Of a stretch of DNA of 64,000 bases, positions 9,895 to 18,758 are shown in pieces. The stretch covers positions 420,619-484,618 of the forward strand of contig NZ_DS999316.1 in assembly GCF_000156715.1 (NCBI RefSeq). The letters run 5' to 3'. The notes beneath the pieces are model-generated. The model was given only the letters and a program-made list of their open reading frames with translations. It was not told where the DNA came from and searched no databases. Position numbers and translations under genes: made by a program. Each line of letters begins with the position of its first letter. Positions within the stretch are counted from its first letter, which is position 1. This DNA is from Francisella philomiragia subsp. philomiragia ATCC 25015 (GTDB taxonomy: Bacteria > Pseudomonadota > Gammaproteobacteria > Francisellales > Francisellaceae).

Positions 9895-10821
9895 ATGCAA
9901 GAAAAAATCACACAATTTGAGAACTTTTTAGCTCAACTACAACAAAAAATCACATCTACTCTTGAGCAATCTGAAACTAGCTCAGCTAAATTTATTAGTG
10001 ATAAATGGCAAAAGCCAGATACTCCTGAACAAAAACTCAAAGGCTATGGTAACTCTATGATTATAGAGGGCGGTGAAATCTTTGAAAAAGGCGTCGTTGC
10101 ATTCTCTAGAGTACACGGAGATGCTTTACCACCATCAGCTACCGCAAAAAGACAAGAACTTGCTGGTAAATCATTTATTGCCACAGGTGTTTCGTTAGTT
10201 ATTCATCCTCGCAATCCTTTTGTGCCAACATCTCATGCTAACTTTAGAATCTTCGTTGCTGGTGCTGATACAGATAATCCTATATGGTGGTTTGGTGGTG
10301 GTTTTGATCTAACCCCTTACTACCCTTTTGAGGAAGATGCTATTCACTGGCACCAGACTGCAAAAAATATTTGCGATAAACATGACACTAGCTACTATCC
10401 TAGTTTCAAAAAATGGTGTGATGAATACTTTTATCTCAAACATCGTGATGAATGTAGAGGCGTTGGAGGTTTGTTTTTTGATGATTTAAATGATAAATCT
10501 TTTGATGAATGTTTTAAATTTGTGACTGATTGTGCAAATTCATACTTAGATGCTTATATACCAATAGTAGAAAAAAGAAAAAATATCGAATATTCACAAA
10601 AGCATAAAGATTTTCAACTTTACCGTCGTGGTAGATATGTCGAATTTAATCTAGTCTTCGATAGAGGTACAATATTTGGCCTTCAAAGTGGTGGACGCAC
10701 AGAATCAATACTATCATCAATGCCACCTATGGCTACTTGGAAGTATAACTGGCAACCTGAGCCTGGTTCTGAAGAAGAAAAAGTATATGAATATATAAAG
10801 CCAAGAGATTGGATTAAATAG
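9895..10821 (+). CDS. hemF: Oxygen-dependent coproporphyrinogen III oxidase
   Basis: HemF oxidatively decarboxylates coproporphyrinogen III to protoporphyrinogen IX in aerobic heme synthesis. The 308 residues match the family length. Signatures are [16 protein letters not shown] near residue 138 and the C-terminal [17 protein letters not shown] near residue 243 followed by [17 protein letters not shown]. It stands alone on the plus strand between trhO and serC. Other heme genes here are hemL (left edge) and hemH at 52.6 kb, so the pathway is scattered. Confidence 0.96.
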   Translation: MQEKITQFENFLAQLQQKITSTLEQSETSSAKFISDKWQKPDTPEQKLKGYGNSMIIEGGEIFEKGVVAFSRVHGDALPPSATAKRQELAGKSFIATGVSLVIHPRNPFVPTSHANFRIFVAGADTDNPIWWFGGGFDLTPYYPFEEDAIHWHQTAKNICDKHDTSYYPSFKKWCDEYFYLKHRDECRGVGGLFFDDLNDKSFDECFKFVTDCANSYLDAYIPIVEKRKNIEYSQKHKDFQLYRRGRYVEFNLVFDRGTIFGLQSGGRTESILSSMPPMATWKYNWQPEPGSEEEKVYEYIKPRDWIK

Positions 10822-10867
10822 TGTTCACAAGTAAAAAACATATCATTTATGTAAAAAATAATTATGT

Positions 10868-10873
10868 TACAAT
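10868..10873 (+). promoter_or_regulatory. serC: Possible -10 box for serC-cmk
   Basis: TACAAT at 10868-10873 lies 31 bases before the serC ATG. The -35 candidate (TTTATG around 10846) is weak, so this is a low-confidence call. Confidence 0.3.
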
Positions 10874-10904
10874 AAGCTCAAATTATTAGAGGTTTTTTTA
10901 GATT

Positions 10905-11957
10905 ATGAAAATTAATTTTTGTGCGGGTCCTGCTGTTGTGCCTACATCTATAATAGAACAGTTGCAACAAATGATGATTGATTATAAAAATACTGGCGTA
11001 TCTTTATTATCTATTTCACATCGTGATAAAGTTTTTGATGAAGTGCATGCCTCTATTCAAAAAAATCTCAGAAGTTTGCTTAATATTCCGGATAACTACT
11101 CTGTGCTTCTGATGCAAGCTGGAGCTACGGCACAATTTGCTGCTATACCTATGAATTTAGCAGATAAGTATAATAAAGCATTGTATGTATGTAGTGGGCA
11201 ATGGTCAGAAAAAGCTGCTCAAGAAGCTGCTAAATTCATCTCTGTAGATGCTGTGAAATATGATGATAATATTGCTCAAAGTTTCCAAGCTGATACATAC
11301 GACTATATATATTACACAGATAATGAGACTGTAGATGGTTTTCAGATTAACAAACTTGCTAAGTCTTGCAACACTGAAATAGTCTGTGATATGTCCTCAA
11401 GCTTTCTATCAAAGCCGATCAATATTAGTGATTACGGTTTGATATATGCTGGTGCGCAGAAAAATGCTGGTATACCAGGTTTGACTATAGTTATCGTCAA
11501 AGATTCTTTAATCAAAGCAAAAGATAATATTCCAGTAGTATTTGACTATCTAGTTACCAAAAAATCAAATTCAGTTTACAACACTCCTTCTGTAATCTCA
11601 TGGGTTACTTTTGAGTTGACTCTAGAATATTTAATTAACAAATTTGATAATTTGAAAAATGTAGAAACTTTTAGTAACCAAAAAGCAAATCTACTCTACT
11701 CAGCTATAGATAGTTCAAAAATTTTCAAAAATGATATCAAGCCAGAATATCGTTCTAACATGAATATTATATTTCATTTATCAAATGAGGAACTAACCAA
11801 TAAATTCCTAAGTGAGGCTAGTAAAGCTGGTTTTTATGGCTTAAAAGGACATCGAAGTGTCGGTGGCTGTAGAGCTAGTCTTTATAATGCTGTTAGTCTA
11901 GAAGATGTTGAAAAATTAGTACAATTTATGCAAGGCTTTGAGAATGAACAACTCTAA
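10905..11957 (+). CDS. serC: Phosphoserine aminotransferase
   Basis: SerC makes 3-phosphoserine for serine synthesis and acts in pyridoxal phosphate synthesis. The 350 residues are slightly shorter than E. coli SerC (362). The N-terminus FCAGPAVVPTSI and the loop ISHRDKVFDEVHA are typical. The PLP lysine lies in YAGAQKNAGIPG near residue 192, and the C-terminal GLKGHRSVGGCRASLYN binds the substrate phosphate. AGAGG precedes the ATG. The 3' end overlaps cmk by 14 bases, so the two are co-translated. serC with cmk nearby (often with aroA) is a familiar gammaproteobacterial order. Confidence 0.95.
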   Translation: MKINFCAGPAVVPTSIIEQLQQMMIDYKNTGVSLLSISHRDKVFDEVHASIQKNLRSLLNIPDNYSVLLMQAGATAQFAAIPMNLADKYNKALYVCSGQWSEKAAQEAAKFISVDAVKYDDNIAQSFQADTYDYIYYTDNETVDGFQINKLAKSCNTEIVCDMSSSFLSKPINISDYGLIYAGAQKNAGIPGLTIVIVKDSLIKAKDNIPVVFDYLVTKKSNSVYNTPSVISWVTFELTLEYLINKFDNLKNVETFSNQKANLLYSAIDSSKIFKNDIKPEYRSNMNIIFHLSNEELTNKFLSEASKAGFYGLKGHRSVGGCRASLYNAVSLEDVEKLVQFMQGFENEQL

Positions 11958-12612
11958 AATAATAACAGTAGATGGACCAAGTGGTGTCGGTAAAGGAACA
12001 TTATCAAAAAAATTAGCCAAGTACTTTGACTATAAGCTTTTGGATAGTGGTGCAATATATAGAATAGCAGCATTACACTGCTACAATGCTGGTGCTAATT
12101 TAGATAATCAAGATGATGTTTGTGATAAGCTTGAATCACTAAACATATCGTTTAAAGTTCAAAATGATTCTATAATAGTTCTTCTAAATAATGCTGATGT
12201 GACTAAAGCTATCCGTACTGAACAAACTGGGATGCTAGCATCAAAAACTTCTGCATATCCAAAAGTACGCCAAATGTTACATGATAAAATGCTCTCTTTT
12301 GCAACTGATGCTGGACTTGTAGCAGATGGTAGAGATATGGGTACAGTTGTTTTCCCTGATGCTAAATACAAATTCTTCTTAGATGCTAGTTCAGAAGTTA
12401 GAGCCCAAAGAAGATATGATGAGTTACTGACAAAAGGTGAAAATCCTGATTTTTATAAAATCAAAAATGATATTGAACAAAGAGATTTTCAAGATAGAAA
12501 TAGAAAAGTAGCTCCTTTGAAGCCTGCTGATGATGCTATTTTAGTTGATACTAGCAACCTATCTATCGAAGAAGTTTTCCAAAAAGTTTTAAATCACATT
12601 AACAATCTTTAA
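11944..12612 (+). CDS. cmk: Cytidylate kinase
   Basis: Cmk phosphorylates CMP and dCMP. The protein shows the P-loop GPSGVGKGTLSKKLA near residue 9, the region LLDSGAIYRIAALH near residue 33 and DGRDMGTVVFPDA near residue 130. I chose the ATG at 11944 (222 residues), which puts the P-loop at its usual distance; a TTG at 11938 in the same frame is less likely. The start lies inside the end of serC. The 3' end overlaps the convergent cupin gene by 14 bases. rpsA, often next, does not follow here. Confidence 0.94.
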   Translation: MNNSKIITVDGPSGVGKGTLSKKLAKYFDYKLLDSGAIYRIAALHCYNAGANLDNQDDVCDKLESLNISFKVQNDSIIVLLNNADVTKAIRTEQTGMLASKTSAYPKVRQMLHDKMLSFATDAGLVADGRDMGTVVFPDAKYKFFLDASSEVRAQRRYDELLTKGENPDFYKIKNDIEQRDFQDRNRKVAPLKPADDAILVDTSNLSIEEVFQKVLNHINNL

Positions 12613-12913
12613 TTTCTCCACACCAACAACATAAAATATCACAACCATCAGCTCCTGAAACGACAGAGTGTTGTGAGTTAATAGGATTGATAAAAAAATC
12701 ACCCTTACTAAACTCTCCTCTTTCATCACACATAGAACCCTCTATAACATATACCCATTCAACATCTGGATGACTATGTTGGCTTAATCTTGCATTTGGC
12801 TCCAATCTAATAAAGTCTATTTGAAAGTTTCTTGAGTCATCTCTCGCTAATAACTTTTTAGAAATTCCTGGCTTAAATGCTTCAAGGTTGATATCTTTTA
12901 AATTTGTTTTCAT
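12599..12913 (-). CDS. Small cupin-domain protein
   Basis: This 104-residue protein is a single cupin barrel. It has the metal-ligand motif HSHPDVEWVYVIEG near residue 52 and a second motif with GDFFINPINSQHS near residue 76. Such proteins bind a metal and often act as sensors or small oxygenases; ChrR-type anti-sigma partners are one subgroup. No sigma factor is adjacent, so the role is open. I start it at the ATG at 12913, which has GGAG upstream; a GTG at 12940 would add nine residues. Confidence 0.75.
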   Translation of the reverse strand: MKTNLKDINLEAFKPGISKKLLARDDSRNFQIDFIRLEPNARLSQHSHPDVEWVYVIEGSMCDERGEFSKGDFFINPINSQHSVVSGADGCDILCCWCGEIKDC

Positions 12914-13019
12914 TTGTCTAACTCCACTCAAACTAAACACTGCTAATAATTCTACTTTATCATAGATAAAAATAACTTTATAATTACACGATTAAAAAAG
13001 ATTTTAACTAAATTAATCA

Positions 13020-14630
13020 ATGTCTGAAATTAATTCTCTAAATAAAAAGTTAAATAAAATAATTATTGAAACAAATGGTTTATCAATATTTAACACCCTT
13101 GAACTACTAAGTTATGAGAATCTAGATGAACATGCATCGCAATGCCTTCAAGATTTCATAAAAAAACTCAAATTATTTAATAATGATGAGCTAGATATAG
13201 AAGACTTACTAAATCACCCTATTGGTATAGCATTTTATGACTTTTTAAAGAGTTTTCCTCTTAAATATCATGAAGAGCATATCCACCTAACAGGCTCTCT
13301 CTCAGCAGAGTTTATTTACCCACGCCTCAAGAAACTTTTAGATGGTAAAAATGGTAATATCTATAGCCAAAAAATAGTAAATATCTATGGCGAAAATGCA
13401 CTACCAATAAATTCTGTAGAAGATGTTGAAAAACTTATAGTTTTAAAAGATGGTGAAAAATTCTCAAGATATTTAGATCTTTTGTATCTTGCAAAAATTA
13501 TTCTCAATACAAAACAAGATCATATAGATGCCGCTTATCACATGGCTAGTGAACTATATCATAAACATAATGTTGGAAGTATTAGACTTAAATTCACACT
13601 ATCTCGTTCTACAAGTGATGAAAAAGAAGCAATTTTAAATGAGGACTTGGCAACAGAAGAAGATGTAGTTCTTGGACTTTATGAAGGTTTTGAGAAATTC
13701 AAAGAAGAATATCCAGATTTTGGTTATGTGCTTTCTCCATCATTTAGAAAAGAAGCTAATTTTTTTGATGCTACAAAGTTTAAAACAAAAAAAGAAAGTT
13801 TTGAATACCAAGTGAATTGTCTAATCGATATATTAGAAAAGTATCCATTTCTACAGAATGTAATGAAGGATATAGATACTGTTGGTGATGAAAAAAATAT
13901 CTACAAAAAAGCCCATTTTGAAACATTAAAACAAGGAATTAGAAAACTGCAATATTATGGTTTCAAAATTCGCTCACATCATGGAGAGACTTTCCACACA
14001 CTAAAGAAAGGCGTGCAAGCAGTTGATAATGCTTTAAATATTTGGAATATTGATACACTAGAACATGGTCTATCAATTGGTATCAATCCGAACTATTACT
14101 TTCAAAGATTGCTACAAAAGGTTCTAAAACTTAATCAGAACTCTCAGCCTCTTGATGACAAATCCATGGAATATCGAGAGATACAAGAAATTCATTGGAA
14201 TGAAAATAACTCTTTAATTAGAGATAAAATCACAAATGGAATAAAACTAAATTCTGATGAAGTTTTAGAATTTACAAAAATAAAATTCCATACAGCTATT
14301 GAAATAGAAAGATATCAGCACGATGTTCTAAATAGAATTATCAGTAAAAATATTGGTGTTGTTGGTCTTCCTTCTTCTAATCTCAAATTAACTACAGCCA
14401 TCCCAGACTACAAAGACCACCCTTTCAGCTGGTGGGAGAAAAAAGGTATCAAACTAGGTATTGGTACGGATAACTACATTACTTTAGATACTAACTATAT
14501 TAGAGAAATGCTAATTATTTTATTTTCTGATGCACATAATCTAAAAATCACTAAATTGCTAATGGTGGCTTGTAAAGAAAATAGACGAGCTTACATTAGT
14601 AGCCTACTATGGAAAATGAATAAGAAATAA
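13020..14630 (+). CDS. Adenosine deaminase superfamily amidohydrolase, enlarged and divergent
   Basis: The fold and metal site are those of adenosine deaminases: EEHIHLTGS (His87, His89), SHHGETFHT (Glu323 in place of the HAGE glutamate), TLEHGLSIG (His349) and PSSNLKL near residue 451. The final motif is IGTDNY near residue 482, where true adenosine deaminases have TDD, so the second aspartate is an asparagine. At 536 residues it is far longer than the usual 330-350: an N-terminal extension of about 80 residues and an insertion of about 70 between residues 355 and 430. The substrate is therefore uncertain. It stands alone. Confidence 0.75.
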   Translation: MSEINSLNKKLNKIIIETNGLSIFNTLELLSYENLDEHASQCLQDFIKKLKLFNNDELDIEDLLNHPIGIAFYDFLKSFPLKYHEEHIHLTGSLSAEFIYPRLKKLLDGKNGNIYSQKIVNIYGENALPINSVEDVEKLIVLKDGEKFSRYLDLLYLAKIILNTKQDHIDAAYHMASELYHKHNVGSIRLKFTLSRSTSDEKEAILNEDLATEEDVVLGLYEGFEKFKEEYPDFGYVLSPSFRKEANFFDATKFKTKKESFEYQVNCLIDILEKYPFLQNVMKDIDTVGDEKNIYKKAHFETLKQGIRKLQYYGFKIRSHHGETFHTLKKGVQAVDNALNIWNIDTLEHGLSIGINPNYYFQRLLQKVLKLNQNSQPLDDKSMEYREIQEIHWNENNSLIRDKITNGIKLNSDEVLEFTKIKFHTAIEIERYQHDVLNRIISKNIGVVGLPSSNLKLTTAIPDYKDHPFSWWEKKGIKLGIGTDNYITLDTNYIREMLIILFSDAHNLKITKLLMVACKENRRAYISSLLWKMNKK

Positions 14631-14666
14631 TTTAAATAAGATGCGGTATTATTAAAGTAACTAATA

Positions 14667-16157
14667 TTACACTCTAAGAAAATGGCTTCCTACACTATGT
14701 TTTCTACTTATTGCTTGTTCTACAGAGAGCTTAGCTAACTTGAGTACTTTACGATATACCTCTAATTTTAGGTCGTAATTTTCTAAATCATGATTATGGG
14801 CAATAGATTTTTCTAATACTTCTAGCTCTTTATAAACATTTATTAACTCGTTTTGCTTTCTGACTAATCCAACACTATCCCACATTAACTGGCGTATATG
14901 AGTTATTTGTTTTGTATAATCATAATTAGATTCAACTAATTTTAACTGTTGATTGTCCTCTAGATAAGTATCTTTTATATTTATTAAAATATGTTTACTT
15001 GCTGCAAGTGCATACACAATACATTCTAATAGTGAATTACTCGCAAGTCTATTTGCTCCGTGAAGACCAGTACAAGAAACCTCACCAACTGCATAAAGTC
15101 CATCGATATTTGTTTGGGAATATTTATCTACACTAATTCCTCCACAACTATAATGCGCTGCCGGAGATATTGGGATTCTATCATTTGTAGGGTCAATATT
15201 ATTATCTAATAACTTCTGATATATGTACGGAAAATTTTCTTGCCATTGACTAGAGCTCAAATGAGTAGCATTTAGGTAAATATCTCTTCCAGCTTGCATA
15301 TTTATGTATATTTGTCGTGCAACAATATCTCTAGGAGCTAAGTCTTGTCTTTCATGAACTGACTTCATTATTCGCAAGCCTTTCTCAGTTTCTAGTATTG
15401 CTCCACTACCCCGAATAGCTTCTGATATTAATACAGGATCTCCATTTCGAGCAAAAAAACATGTTGGATGAAATTGTGTGAATTCTAAATTCTCAAGCTC
15501 ACAACCAATATCATAAGCCATTATCATAGAACTACCAGTTCCAGCTGTTGCGTTAGTTACATATTTGTATAGTCCTGAAGCACCTCCCGATGCTAATATT
15601 ACTTTCTTTGCAATAAACTTAGTCACATTATGACTTATGTCATGAGTATATAAGCCTATACATTTATTATCTTTTTTAATCAATTCAATAACATTATGTT
15701 CAGAATATATAGTGATATTTTTTAATCTATCTAGATTTTCATATAACTTAGTAATAACAGCTCGACCAGTATAGTCTTTGATATGCAAGATTCTTGCTAA
15801 AGAGTGTCCTCCCTCTAAATGTAAGCTATATTTACCATCTGACTTTCTATCAAAATCCACACCATGTTCTTCTAACCACGATATTGAGGAGTTAGATTCT
15901 GTCACTACTTTTGTAATACTATCAAGATTTGCAATCTTTCCACTAGCTATATATGTATCGTTGACATGTGATTGTATTGTATCTTCTTGAGAAACTATTG
16001 CTGCGATTCCGCCTTGAGCATACGAGCTTGCGCTATGGCTTAATTTTTGATCAAAAATCAAAGCCACATTTAATCCATGCTCAGCTAACTCAATAGTGGC
16101 TACTATACCAGCTAATCCTCCACCAACTATAACTACATCATGCTTTCTAGTAATCAT
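14667..16157 (-). CDS. nadB: L-aspartate oxidase
   Basis: NadB oxidises aspartate to iminoaspartate with FAD, the first step of de novo NAD synthesis. The 496 residues are a little short of E. coli NadB (540) but no domain is missing. The FAD site is VVIVGGGLAGIVATIELAE near residue 9. Substrate and fumarate-reductase-like motifs include HLEGGHSLARILH near residue 112, LASGGASGLYKY near residue 188 and GLHGANRLASNSLLE near residue 358. It is the last gene of gmk-nadA-nadC-nadB, starting 2 bases after nadC. Confidence 0.95.
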   Translation of the reverse strand: MITRKHDVVIVGGGLAGIVATIELAEHGLNVALIFDQKLSHSASSYAQGGIAAIVSQEDTIQSHVNDTYIASGKIANLDSITKVVTESNSSISWLEEHGVDFDRKSDGKYSLHLEGGHSLARILHIKDYTGRAVITKLYENLDRLKNITIYSEHNVIELIKKDNKCIGLYTHDISHNVTKFIAKKVILASGGASGLYKYVTNATAGTGSSMIMAYDIGCELENLEFTQFHPTCFFARNGDPVLISEAIRGSGAILETEKGLRIMKSVHERQDLAPRDIVARQIYINMQAGRDIYLNATHLSSSQWQENFPYIYQKLLDNNIDPTNDRIPISPAAHYSCGGISVDKYSQTNIDGLYAVGEVSCTGLHGANRLASNSLLECIVYALAASKHILINIKDTYLEDNQQLKLVESNYDYTKQITHIRQLMWDSVGLVRKQNELINVYKELEVLEKSIAHNHDLENYDLKLEVYRKVLKLAKLSVEQAISRKHSVGSHFLRV

Positions 16158-16159
16158 TG

Positions 16160-17023
16160 TTATAATTGAACCTGCATAGATAAATCTATCGCCGTAATAT
16201 GTTTAGTAATTGCTCCTACAGATATAAAATCCACACCCGTTTGAGCCATCTTCACTATAGAGTTACTATCTATATTACCTGATACTTCAAGCGCTACCTT
16301 ATCTTTAGCAATCTCGACTGCTTTGTTTATATCCTCAATCGAGAAATTATCTAGCATAATGATATTAGCACCAGCTTGAATCGCTTGATTTAACTCATCA
16401 AGATTAGTCACCTCAACCTCTATAGTTTTTGTAGGTTGTAAACGAGCAGCTTTTGAAACAGCTTTTGCAATGCCGCCAGCTGAACGGATGTGATTCTCTT
16501 TGATCAAATATGCGTCAAATAAGCCTATGCGATGATTAAATCCTCCACCACATGTAACAGCATATTTTTGAGCCATACGAAAGCATGGAATAGTTTTACG
16601 CGTATCAAGAAGCTTTGTCTTATAATCAGCAATCAATTTAACTAAATTATTTGTTGCTGTTGCTGTAGCAGAAAGCATCTGAATAAAATTAAGCATTGCT
16701 CTCTCTGCTGTTAAAATACTCCGAGCATTACCTCTAAGCTCAAAAATCTTCTCATCAGCAGATATTTTGTCTGCATCATCATAAAACCATATTATCTGGA
16801 TATTTTTATCCACTTGATTTATAACTTCATTAGCAAACTCTTTACCACATAAAACCATATCTTCACGTGTAATACAAAATGCTGTCGTATCTACATCTTC
16901 GGCAAGTTGTGCTGTAATATCACCATCAGCAATATCTTCGACTAAAGATTCTGCTACTAATTTTTTAATAACATTCTCTGGAACACTAGTAATCTGATTA
17001 GTATTTAACATTATTTCAGACAT
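16160..17023 (-). CDS. nadC: Quinolinate phosphoribosyltransferase (decarboxylating)
   Basis: NadC converts quinolinate and PRPP to nicotinate mononucleotide. The 287 residues match the family. Key motifs are ARSILTAERAMLNFIQ near residue 100, DTRKTIPCFRMAQKYAV near residue 140 and GGGFNHRIGLFDAYLIKEN near residue 157, with EVEVTNLDEL and a C-terminal SVGAITKH. The usual TRKTTPGLR reads TRKTIPCFR, a mild substitution. It lies between nadA (9 bases away) and nadB (2 bases away). Confidence 0.95.
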   Translation of the reverse strand: MSEIMLNTNQITSVPENVIKKLVAESLVEDIADGDITAQLAEDVDTTAFCITREDMVLCGKEFANEVINQVDKNIQIIWFYDDADKISADEKIFELRGNARSILTAERAMLNFIQMLSATATATNNLVKLIADYKTKLLDTRKTIPCFRMAQKYAVTCGGGFNHRIGLFDAYLIKENHIRSAGGIAKAVSKAARLQPTKTIEVEVTNLDELNQAIQAGANIIMLDNFSIEDINKAVEIAKDKVALEVSGNIDSNSIVKMAQTGVDFISVGAITKHITAIDLSMQVQL

Positions 17024-17032
17024 AATACTTCC

Positions 17033-18058
17033 TTAGAAATTTATCATTCTGTTTAGAGGAATAAGAGCTTTTTGGCGCACTGTTTCTTCTACGAATATCT
17101 CATTATCTTGATTAATCAAACAATCTTTTAGATTCTTAAGCTGATTTAGCTTCATCCATGGACATTTTGCACATGATTGACATGTTGCACCACGACCTGC
17201 TGTAGGTGCTGGAATAAATTGTTTATGCGGTGATAACTGTTTCATTTTATAAAACACACCTGTATCAGTCGCTACGATAAACTTATCATTGTCCATGTCT
17301 TTACTTGCAGCTATTAATTGAGAAGTTGATCCTACCGCATCTGCTCTTTTTATAATCTCAGCAGGTGACTCAGGATGTACCAAAACTGCAGCATCGGGAT
17401 GCTCAAGCATCAGATCATCCAGCGCTTGTGCCTTAAACTCTTCATGCACTATGCAGCTACCATCATATAGTAGCATATCAGCCCCTGTTTGTTTTATAAT
17501 CCAATCTCCTAGAAATCTATCAGGGCCCCAAAGTAATTTTTTACCTTGCTTATGCAGATGTGAGCATATTTCTAAAGCATTTGATGATGTCACAGTCCAG
17601 TCAGCTAGCGCTTTAATCTCTGCAGATGTGTTGACATATACAACAACTTCCCTATCAGGATTGGCTTCTATAAACTTTTTAAACTCATCATTACTACAGC
17701 TTAAATCTAGCGAACACTCAGCTTCTAAAGTTGGCATAAGAATTTTTTTCTCAGGACTGAGGATCTTAGCAGAATCACCCATAAATCTAACACCCGCAAC
17801 CACGAGAGTATCGCATTCACTTTCAAGACCAAACTTTGCCATAGCAAGCGAATCTCCAACAAAGCCACCAGTTTTCTCTGCTAACTCTTGTATTTCTGCA
17901 TCAACATAATAATGTGCTACCAAGCAAGCATTATTCTGCTTCAATAGCTCTTGTATTTCATGCATATATTGTTGCTTTTCAGTATCTTTTATTTTCAAAC
18001 TAGGTAACTCTTGTCTAGCTTGTGATATTTTGTCTTTTATAAGTTTTTGATTTAACAT
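17033..18058 (-). CDS. nadA: Quinolinate synthase
   Basis: NadA condenses iminoaspartate with dihydroxyacetone phosphate to quinolinate and carries an oxygen-sensitive [4Fe-4S] cluster. The 341 residues match the E. coli length (347). Signatures are [16 protein letters not shown] near residue 41, [11 protein letters not shown] near residue 66, and the C-terminal cysteine motif [14 protein letters not shown] near residue 292. It lies 19 bases after gmk and 9 bases before nadC on the same strand. Confidence 0.96.
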   Translation of the reverse strand: MLNQKLIKDKISQARQELPSLKIKDTEKQQYMHEIQELLKQNNACLVAHYYVDAEIQELAEKTGGFVGDSLAMAKFGLESECDTLVVAGVRFMGDSAKILSPEKKILMPTLEAECSLDLSCSNDEFKKFIEANPDREVVVYVNTSAEIKALADWTVTSSNALEICSHLHKQGKKLLWGPDRFLGDWIIKQTGADMLLYDGSCIVHEEFKAQALDDLMLEHPDAAVLVHPESPAEIIKRADAVGSTSQLIAASKDMDNDKFIVATDTGVFYKMKQLSPHKQFIPAPTAGRGATCQSCAKCPWMKLNQLKNLKDCLINQDNEIFVEETVRQKALIPLNRMINF

Positions 18059-18077
18059 CCAAATGTCTCCTTAGTTA

Positions 18078-18650
18078 TTAGCTTTGGATATTTTCTTCGA
18101 AATATTTACATAATTGCTCTAATGATTGACTAAAATCATCATTTACGAGTTGATAATCATATTCATCTGCATGAGAGATTTCAGACTCTGCTTGACTCAT
18201 TCGATAGTCTATAATATCTTTAGAGTCTGTATTTCTAGTTTCTAGACGCTTTCTCAACTCATCCATAGACGGAGGTAAAATAAATATACTTTTTGCCTTG
18301 TGTCCATATATAGATCTTGTTTGTTGGGCACCTTGCCAATCAATCTCAAGAATTATATTTTTGCCTTGCGTAAGTAATTTATCTATTTCAGACTTAGATG
18401 TCCCATAGTAATTTTTGAAAACTTTAGCATATTCAATAAAGCCATTAGCGTCTAGCATCTTTTCAAACTCTATAATCGAAACGAAATGATACTCTTTACC
18501 ATTAGTTTCACCTATCCGAGGATCTCTGGTTGTATGTGATGTTGCCACAGCAAAATTTTCTTTGCCAATTTCAGTTTCTAAAAAAGCTTTTAATAAGGAG
18601 CTTTTGCCGGCACCAGAAGGCGCAGAAACTATAAAAATATAGTTACTCAT
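18078..18650 (-). CDS. gmk: Guanylate kinase
   Basis: Gmk phosphorylates GMP and dGMP. The 190-residue protein has the P-loop SAPSGAGKSSLLKAF near residue 9, the GMP-binding TSHTTRDPRIGE near residue 37 and EYHFVSIIEFEKML near residue 53. It is the first gene of a probable unit with nadA, nadC and nadB, an unusual pairing; gmk is more often next to rpoZ. Confidence 0.96.
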   Translation of the reverse strand: MSNYIFIVSAPSGAGKSSLLKAFLETEIGKENFAVATSHTTRDPRIGETNGKEYHFVSIIEFEKMLDANGFIEYAKVFKNYYGTSKSEIDKLLTQGKNIILEIDWQGAQQTRSIYGHKAKSIFILPPSMDELRKRLETRNTDSKDIIDYRMSQAESEISHADEYDYQLVNDDFSQSLEQLCKYFEENIQS

Positions 18651-18758
18651 TTATAGAAAAAATTATTGTATAGATAGTTCGATGAATTATACAACTTTAG
18701 ATAGGTAAATAGAATAATACACAAGAAATTATTTATTTGAGAATATAAGAAACCAGTA

